Shown in pieces: positions 59,186 through 64,000 of a DNA stretch of 64,000 nucleotides. This DNA comes from Marinimicrococcus sp033875255 (GTDB taxonomy: Bacteria > Pseudomonadota > Alphaproteobacteria > Geminicoccales > Geminicoccaceae). A model generated the notes under the pieces. It was not told where the DNA came from, did no database searches, and saw nothing but the letters and a program-made list of their open reading frames with translations. The DNA is taken from NCBI GenBank assembly GCA_033875255.1, contig JAWZSN010000006.1, forward strand, positions 124,001 through 188,000. Direction: 5' to 3'. A program made the position numbers and the translations under genes. Each line of letters starts with the position of its first letter. Position 1 is the first letter of the stretch.

Positions 59186-60208
59186 TCAGGCGGCCGCCAG
59201 GCGGGCCTGCCTGAAGCTCACCAGCCGGCGGCGCTGCTCGCACCACAGATTGAGGCGCAGACAGCCCAGGCTCTGGCGCAAGGTGATGCGGCCGACCTCG
59301 CGCAGCTCGGGATGGTCGCGCAGCACCTCGGGCAGCCGGTAGCTCGGGATGCGGCTGCACAAATGGTGAATGTGGTGCATGCCGATATTGAGGGTCAGCC
59401 AGCGCAGCGGCGTCGGCAGGTCGTAGTGCGAGCTGCCGTGCAGGGCGCCGTCGTGGAAGTCCCAGCCCTTCTGGTCCTCCCAGTAGGTGTCCTCGTACTG
59501 GTGCTGGACGTAGAACAGCCAGACCCCGGCGGTGGCCGCCAGCAGCATGACCGGCAGGTGGATGGCGAGGAAGGGCCCCACGCCGATCAGCATCATGAGG
59601 CCGGCGATCAGGGCCGCCACGGCGAGATTGGTGGCGAGCGTGCTCATCCACATCTCGCGGCCGCGCAGATAGCCCAGCGGCAGACGGTAGCTCAGCAGGA
59701 ACACCCAGATCGGGCCCAGGCCGAACAGCACCAGCGGGTTGCGGGCGAGCCGGTAGCGCAGCCGGCCGAGCAGCGGCAGCGCCTCGTACTCGCGCACCGT
59801 CAAGGTCCACACGTCACCCGTGCCGCGGCGGTCGAGATTGCCGGTGGTCGAGTGATGCACGTTGTGCACCCGCCGCCAGTAGCCGTAGGGCGTCAGGGTG
59901 AGGATGCCGATCAGCCGGCCGGTCCAGTCGTTGAGGCGCCGGTTGGCAAAGAACGAGCCGTGGCCGCAATCGTGCTGGATCATGAAAAGCCGCACGAGAA
60001 AGCCGGCAGCGGGCAGGATCAGCAGCGTGCCGGGCCAAAACGCGGCGCGCAGGCTGAGCCATGCGCCGATCCACGAGGCGAGGAAGGCAGCAGCCGAGAC
60101 GGCGAGCTCGAAGATGCCGCGCCCCAGCACCGGCTCGCGGTAGCGAGCGAGCCGGGCGGTCCAGGCGCGGGAGCCGTCCTCGGCGGACGGCCGTGAAGAG
60201 ATCGACAT
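59186..60208 (-). CDS. Membrane fatty acid desaturase
   Basis: This 340-residue membrane diiron enzyme has the three histidine boxes HDCGH (about residue 90), HNVHH (about 125) and HHIHH (about 280), set between two hydrophobic helical pairs. The spacing matches acyl-lipid omega-type (delta-12-like) desaturases of proteobacteria. It introduces cis double bonds using reduced ferredoxin or cytochrome. The start at 60208 lacks a strong ribosome-binding site; a TTG 9 codons upstream is an alternative. It is convergent with the PfkB kinase. Confidence 0.93.
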   Translation of the reverse strand: MSISSRPSAEDGSRAWTARLARYREPVLGRGIFELAVSAAAFLASWIGAWLSLRAAFWPGTLLILPAAGFLVRLFMIQHDCGHGSFFANRRLNDWTGRLIGILTLTPYGYWRRVHNVHHSTTGNLDRRGTGDVWTLTVREYEALPLLGRLRYRLARNPLVLFGLGPIWVFLLSYRLPLGYLRGREMWMSTLATNLAVAALIAGLMMLIGVGPFLAIHLPVMLLAATAGVWLFYVQHQYEDTYWEDQKGWDFHDGALHGSSHYDLPTPLRWLTLNIGMHHIHHLCSRIPSYRLPEVLRDHPELREVGRITLRQSLGCLRLNLWCEQRRRLVSFRQARLAAA

Positions 60209-60353
60209 GAGCCGGGGGTCTCGCGGTAAGAGCAAGTTTCAGGCGACGAGCGAACCTCGAGGTTTGATGCCGCTCTGGCCACCGAAGGTCAATTGGTTCC
60301 CGCGCCCCGCGGCGGTAGGGGTCGGCGCTGCGGCGGTGAGCCGCGCATGCGCG

Positions 60354-60388
60354 AAGGGGCCCGGCGCGCCGTGGCGGCCGGGCCCCTT
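60354..60388 (-). terminator. Strong 12-base-pair hairpin after the solute-binding protein gene
   Basis: AAGGGGCCCGGC and GCCGGGCCCCTT pair perfectly around an 11-base loop, 19 bases beyond the stop at 60407. There is only a TT after it, but the stem strength makes it a likely terminator for the minus-strand transcript. Confidence 0.6.
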
Positions 60389-60406
60389 GCTGCCGGCAAG
60401 TCCGGC

Positions 60407-61741
60407 TCAGGCCTTGTAGTAGCGCTCGGCGCGGCGCTGCGCCTCGGCGGCCGCCTCCTTGGGCGTCATGCTGCCGGCGCAGACCGACTGGAACATGCCC
60501 AGCACCACATAGTCCGCCTTGCAGGCCGAGGCGGCCTCGCCCGGAGTCCCCTTCCAGCTCTGCGGCATGGCCTTGCGCAGCACGTTCTTGTAGGGCTCGT
60601 GCTTGGGGTCCGAGGTCCACACCGGGCTCGCGTCATAGGCCTGGAGCGGGTGGCACCAGTAGCCGATGGAGGCCTCCATCCACGGCACGTACTGCTCCTT
60701 CTCCATCATGAAGCGCAGATATTCCTTGGCCGCGTTGGGATAGTCCGTGTGCGCCATCACCATGGCGTTGATGACCAGGCTGCCCTGGCTGGGCTTGCCG
60801 AGCGGGCCGATCGGGTAGTCGGCGTGGAACGTGTCCTCGGCCAGCTCGCGCATGCGCGGATCGTCGGAGTTCTTGGCCGCGTAGTAGACCGAGATGCCGT
60901 TGCCGGTGAGGCTGATGTCGCCCGAGAGATAGGTCTTGTTGTTGGATGGATCGAGCCAGGCGAGCGTTCCGGGGATGAAGGTCTCGTAGAGCTCGCGGGC
61001 GTACTCGAGCGCCTCGTAGGTCCTCGGATTGTCAATGATCACATTGTCCTGCTCGTCGACCAGCGAGCTGTCGAAGCCCCACAGGATCCAGTCGGTCCAG
61101 CCGCCGTCGCCGACCGCGTTGCCGAGCGCAAAGCCCACCGGATGGCCCACCTTCTTGAGCCCCTGGCAGAGCTTGAGGAAGCCGGGGAAGTCGCTCGGGA
61201 AGGTGTCGAAGCCGGCCTTCTCGACCGACGAGCGGCGATAGACCATGGTGCTGCCGCTGCCGCCGATCGGCATGGCGATCCACTGGCCCTCCTGGTTCTT
61301 GCCGTAGATCTCGCAGACCGGAAACCAGCCGCCGTATTTCTTGCCGAGATAGGTCGCCAGATCGTCGAGCGGGAGCATCCGCCCGGGGAACATGTGCGGG
61401 TCTTCCTGCCATGCCAGGATCACGTCGGGGCCGCTGCCGACGCTGGCGGCGACCGCCGTCTTGGGCCGCAGATCGGCCCAGCTCTCCTGCTGGACGATCA
61501 CCTCGACGCCGGTCTGCTCGGTGAATTTCTTGCTGTTGGCCAGCCACAGCTCCTCGTCGCCCTTGACGAACTTGCTGGGCCGCAGCACGCGCAGCTTGGC
61601 GCCCTTCTCGATCGGATAGCTGGGCGGCTGCACGTCCGCCACGGGCACCTGCGCCCGAAGCGCGCGCCCGCCCGGGAGCATCGCGCCGGCGGCAGCACCG
61701 AGCCCCAGGATGAGTCCGTCTCTACGGGTGAGATTCGCCAT
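60407..61741 (-). CDS. ABC-transporter solute-binding protein (family 1) with Tat-like signal
   Basis: This 444-residue periplasmic binding protein has a twin-arginine-like leader (LTRRDGLILGLGAAAGAMLPGG, cleavage near residue 30). It has the family 1 pattern for sugars or glycerol-phosphate-like ligands: FTEQTGVEVIVQQESWADL, GSGPDVILAWQEDPHMF, WIAMPIGGSGSTMVYRRSSVEKAG and AKEYLRFMMEKEQYVPWMEASIGYW. GGGAGGTTTTG precedes the ATG. No ABC permease or ATPase gene accompanies it in the window, so it is an orphan or depends on distant partners. The stop is followed by a strong hairpin. Confidence 0.9.
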   Translation of the reverse strand: MANLTRRDGLILGLGAAAGAMLPGGRALRAQVPVADVQPPSYPIEKGAKLRVLRPSKFVKGDEELWLANSKKFTEQTGVEVIVQQESWADLRPKTAVAASVGSGPDVILAWQEDPHMFPGRMLPLDDLATYLGKKYGGWFPVCEIYGKNQEGQWIAMPIGGSGSTMVYRRSSVEKAGFDTFPSDFPGFLKLCQGLKKVGHPVGFALGNAVGDGGWTDWILWGFDSSLVDEQDNVIIDNPRTYEALEYARELYETFIPGTLAWLDPSNNKTYLSGDISLTGNGISVYYAAKNSDDPRMRELAEDTFHADYPIGPLGKPSQGSLVINAMVMAHTDYPNAAKEYLRFMMEKEQYVPWMEASIGYWCHPLQAYDASPVWTSDPKHEPYKNVLRKAMPQSWKGTPGEAASACKADYVVLGMFQSVCAGSMTPKEAAAEAQRRAERYYKA

Positions 61742-61972
61742 CAAAACCTCCCTGTCTCGTGGTCTTGTTCTGCTTTCGGCGGTTCCTGGCTCGACCGCGC
61801 CGGCATCCTCGCCCCCCGCGAGGGTCCATGCAACCCCGGATCGAGCCGGGCCGCCGTCTCCGCTCGCCCGAGGTCGTGCAGGACCAACCTCGCCACCGAT
61901 GCCGGGGAACCGGAGCGGCGCTCCGCCCGTTGCGGCGAAAGCCCATCTGGGTCCGCAGGGAGACTGACCGCC

Positions 61973-62428
61973 ATGGTCGCCGAGACCACCAGCCGCGTCG
62001 CCGACAACACGCCCGAGCACGTCAATGCCTGGATCCGTTGCTGCACCGAGCAGAGCGTCCACCATCTGGCAGAAAACCCCGACCTGATCTCCATGAGGCT
62101 GCGTCAGCTCGACCGCGAATGGAACGTCGAGCGGGCGCTCGAGGCCAATGCCGCGAGCTTCGCTCTCGTCGGCCTGGTGCTGGGGTTGCGCAAACGGGGC
62201 TGGCTCGGCCTGCCGATCGGTGTCGCCGGCTTCCTGCTGCAGCACGCCGTGGAGGGGTGGTGCCCGCCGCTCAGCGTGCTGCGCCGGCTGGGCTTCAGGA
62301 CGGCGCGGGAGATCGAGGAGGAGCGCGGCGCGCTCAAGGCGCTCAGGGGCGATTTCACCACCCTTCCCGCCGACGCGCCGGCAGCCGAGCGGGCGCGCCG
62401 GGCGCTGGAGGCGGCCCGCGCCCGCTGA
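61973..62428 (+). CDS. DUF2892-like small membrane protein
   Basis: This 151-residue protein has a polar N-terminal third (VNAWIRCCTEQSVHHLAENPDLISMRLRQLDREWNVERALE) and a hydrophobic pair, LEANAASFALVGLVLGLRKRGWLGLPIGVAGFLLQHAVEGWCPPLSVLRRLGFRTAREIEEE. The WNVERALE..A....LG..LG..... GW.P.lp.LRrlG pattern is that of DUF2892 inner-membrane proteins, often fused to or near rhodanese domains. A basic, Ala-rich tail ends it. GGGAG lies upstream of the ATG. It diverges from the solute-binding protein gene. Confidence 0.8.
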   Translation: MVAETTSRVADNTPEHVNAWIRCCTEQSVHHLAENPDLISMRLRQLDREWNVERALEANAASFALVGLVLGLRKRGWLGLPIGVAGFLLQHAVEGWCPPLSVLRRLGFRTAREIEEERGALKALRGDFTTLPADAPAAERARRALEAARAR

Positions 62429-62446
62429 CCGGCCGGAGCACCAGCC

Positions 62447-63763
62447 CTAGCTCAGGGCCGGACCCATCAGCGTGTCGGGCAGCCAGGTGGCGATGCCGGG
62501 AAACAGGCAGAGCAGCACCATGCCGAGCACCATGAGCAGCATGAAGGGCAAGGAGCCCTTGAGGATGGTCGGTAGCGGCACGTCCGGTGCGATTCCGTTG
62601 ATGACGTAGAGGTTGAGGCCCACCGGCGGGGTGATCAGGCCCAGCTCCATGTTGACGGTCAGCATGACGCCGAACCAGATCGGGTCGAAGCCGGCCGAGG
62701 TCACGATCGGCAGCAGGATCGGCGTGGTCATGAGGATGATGGCGGCCGGCGGCAGGAAGCAGCCGGCGACCAGCAGAAGCAGGTTGATCCAGCCCAGCAG
62801 CACCCAGCGATTGACCTCGAGCACGGCGATCCACTCGGCCAGCGCCTGGGTGACATAGAGGCTGGCCAGCATGTAGCCGAACAGGATCGACGTGGCGATG
62901 ATCATGAGGATCATCACCGATTCCTTGAGCGTGTCGCGGAAGATCGGCCAGAGATCGCGCCAGCGCCATACCTGGTAGACCAGCGCCACCAGCAGCAGGC
63001 ACAGCATGGCGCCGACCCCGGCCGCCTCCGAAGGGGTGGCCACGCCGCCATAGAGTGCCCACACGACGCCCACGATGACCACCACGAACGGCAGCACCCG
63101 GGGCAGCGCCGCGAGCCGCTCGCGCAGGCTGTAGCGGCGGCCGGCGTCCGCGAGCGGCCCCTGCCGCCACGAGACGAAGAGCGCCCAGGCGGCAAACAGG
63201 CCGGTGAGCATCAGGCCGGGCATGACACCGGCGAGGAAGAGCCGGCCGATCGAGCTCTCGCTGGCGATGCCGTAGAGGATCATGGTGATCGAGGGCGGGA
63301 TCAGGATGCCCAGCGTGCCGCCGGCGGCGATGGCACCGGTGGCAAGGCCGGTGTCGTAACCGCGTCGGCGCATCTCCGGGATGCCCATCTTGCCGATGGC
63401 CGCACAGGTCGCGGGCGACGAGCCGGTGAGTGCCGCAAAGAGGGCGCACGCGCCGATATTGGCGACCGCGAGGCTGCCCGGCAGGCGGTGCAGCCAGCGC
63501 GCCAACGCCTCGTAGAGATCGCTGCCGGCGCGCGACGAGGCGACGGCAGCCCCCATCATCACGAACATCGGAATCGAGACGAGGGTGAAATCCTCGAGGC
63601 CGGCGAAGAGGGTGTCGGCGGTCGCCATCACGCCGTACCAGCCGTCGAACACAGCGATGAAGCCGAAGGCTACGATGCCGAGGGCGAAGGCCACCGGCGT
63701 GCCGGTGGCGAGCACCAGCACGGTCACAAGGCAGATCACCAGACCCAGCGCCAGCGGGCTCAT
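62447..63763 (-). CDS. dctM: TRAP transporter large permease (DctM)
   Basis: The 438-residue protein has about twelve hydrophobic helices. DctM motifs include LFAGLEDFTLVSIPMFVMMGAAVASS, GSSPATCAAIGKMGIPEMRRRGYD, AAGGTLGILIPPSITMILYGIASESSIGRLFLAGVMPG, GGVATPSEAAGVGAM and the C-terminal MTVNMELGLITPPVGLNLYVINGIA. It forms the ion-coupled channel of a tripartite transporter for organic anions. Its ATG overlaps the stop of the small permease (ATGA). The binding protein (DctP) is not in the window and should lie to the right. Confidence 0.95.
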   Translation of the reverse strand: MSPLALGLVICLVTVLVLATGTPVAFALGIVAFGFIAVFDGWYGVMATADTLFAGLEDFTLVSIPMFVMMGAAVASSRAGSDLYEALARWLHRLPGSLAVANIGACALFAALTGSSPATCAAIGKMGIPEMRRRGYDTGLATGAIAAGGTLGILIPPSITMILYGIASESSIGRLFLAGVMPGLMLTGLFAAWALFVSWRQGPLADAGRRYSLRERLAALPRVLPFVVVIVGVVWALYGGVATPSEAAGVGAMLCLLLVALVYQVWRWRDLWPIFRDTLKESVMILMIIATSILFGYMLASLYVTQALAEWIAVLEVNRWVLLGWINLLLLVAGCFLPPAAIILMTTPILLPIVTSAGFDPIWFGVMLTVNMELGLITPPVGLNLYVINGIAPDVPLPTILKGSLPFMLLMVLGMVLLCLFPGIATWLPDTLMGPALS

Positions 63764-64000
63764 GCCTCGGCTCCGCCCGGCAGCGCGCCGAAGGGCGGCA
63801 TTCGGCCGGTGGCGACCGCCCAGACCTCGGCCACGTATTGCAGGCTCAAAAGCAGGCTGCCGACGGGCAGCGAGAGATAAGGGATCCAAAGGCGGGCGCG
63901 CCAGACCGAGCTCGTCTCCCAGCCCCCCGCCCAGGCCTCCCACCACCACTCGATGCTGGTGATGAACACCAGGACGCAGAAAACCAGGCCGATGAGCGAG
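63760..64000 (-). CDS. dctQ: TRAP transporter small permease (DctQ), 5' end outside the window
   Basis: Only the C-terminal 79 or so residues are present. They show the last parts of a four-helix DctQ subunit: a helix ending VFITSIEWWWEAWAGGWETSSVWRARLWIPYLSLPVGSLLLSLQYVAEVWA, then GRMPPFGALPGGAEA. The frame is open to the window edge. It overlaps dctM by 4 bases, the usual coupling in TRAP operons. An internal GTG at 63969 is not the true start. Confidence 0.88.
   Translation of the reverse strand, partial: SLIGLVFCVLVFITSIEWWWEAWAGGWETSSVWRARLWIPYLSLPVGSLLLSLQYVAEVWAVATGRMPPFGALPGGAEA

Overview
The window is a chromosome segment of a very GC-rich (about 70% by eye) Gram-negative bacterium. 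It is most probably an alphaproteobacterium, perhaps of the Rhodospirillales/Geminicoccaceae sort; the species is not identified. The main reasons are the alphaproteobacterial order hemC-hemD-mic60 (mitofilin)-hemY next to a divergent tsaD, three HWE-type sensor kinases, and a fused indolepyruvate ferredoxin oxidoreductase. Genes are tightly packed, with many ATGA/GTGA stop-start overlaps, few AT-rich intergenic islands and several GTG starts.

Layout. 1-7.9 kb: small transporters and redox genes (sugE, a YeeE/YedE protein, glutathionyl-hydroquinone reductase, wrbA), a probable operon of a FAD oxidoreductase, a P-loop-like protein with degenerate motifs and an MscS channel, then a Tim44-domain protein and arfB. 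8-14.3 kb: an HWE kinase, a three-gene surface-polysaccharide operon (sugar transferase, methyltransferase, DegT-like aminotransferase), a SYLF protein and a LysR regulator. 14.5-21.2 kb: tsaD plus a hypothetical gene on the minus strand, divergent from hemC-hemD-mic60-hemY. A tRNA-Thr(CGU) follows.

21.3-33.5 kb is a complete type I-E CRISPR-Cas locus. The operon cas3-cse1-cse2-cas7-cas5-cas6e-cas1-cas2 lies on the minus strand. It is flanked by array 1 (14 repeats, 13 spacers) downstream of cas2 and array 2 (37 repeats, 36 spacers) upstream of cas3. A homologous leader sits at the right-hand end of each array, so both arrays are read leftward, like the cas genes. The most striking signal is three near-duplicate spacer pairs (two pairs shared between the arrays, one within array 2). 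Each pair differs only by changes that are silent in one reading frame, which points to repeated sampling of the same coding sites in related invaders. The array 2 repeats also fall into haplotype blocks, and the array 1 leader runs into the 3' end of cas2.

33.5-39.5 kb: four signalling proteins, namely a PAS-HisKA-REC hybrid kinase and, convergent to it, a translationally coupled HWE kinase, single-domain response regulator and HWE hybrid kinase. 39.8-50.7 kb: amino-acid and glucan metabolism (DSD1-family aldolase/racemase-fold enzyme, alpha-glucan phosphorylase, class I aminotransferase), small stress-type proteins (VOC, DUF2267, an HPF-cold-shock fusion), a UDG-like protein and a 1160-aa 2-oxoacid:ferredoxin oxidoreductase. 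50.8-55.3 kb: a tandem run of three paralogous adenylate-forming enzymes. Between two of them lies a 43-codon C-terminal remnant of a fourth, still coupled by start/stop overlaps on both sides. 55.4-64 kb: a YihY/BrkB membrane protein, an SDR, a HAD hydrolase, a PfkB kinase, a fatty acid desaturase, an orphan ABC solute-binding protein, a DUF2892-like protein and a TRAP transporter whose small subunit runs off the window edge.
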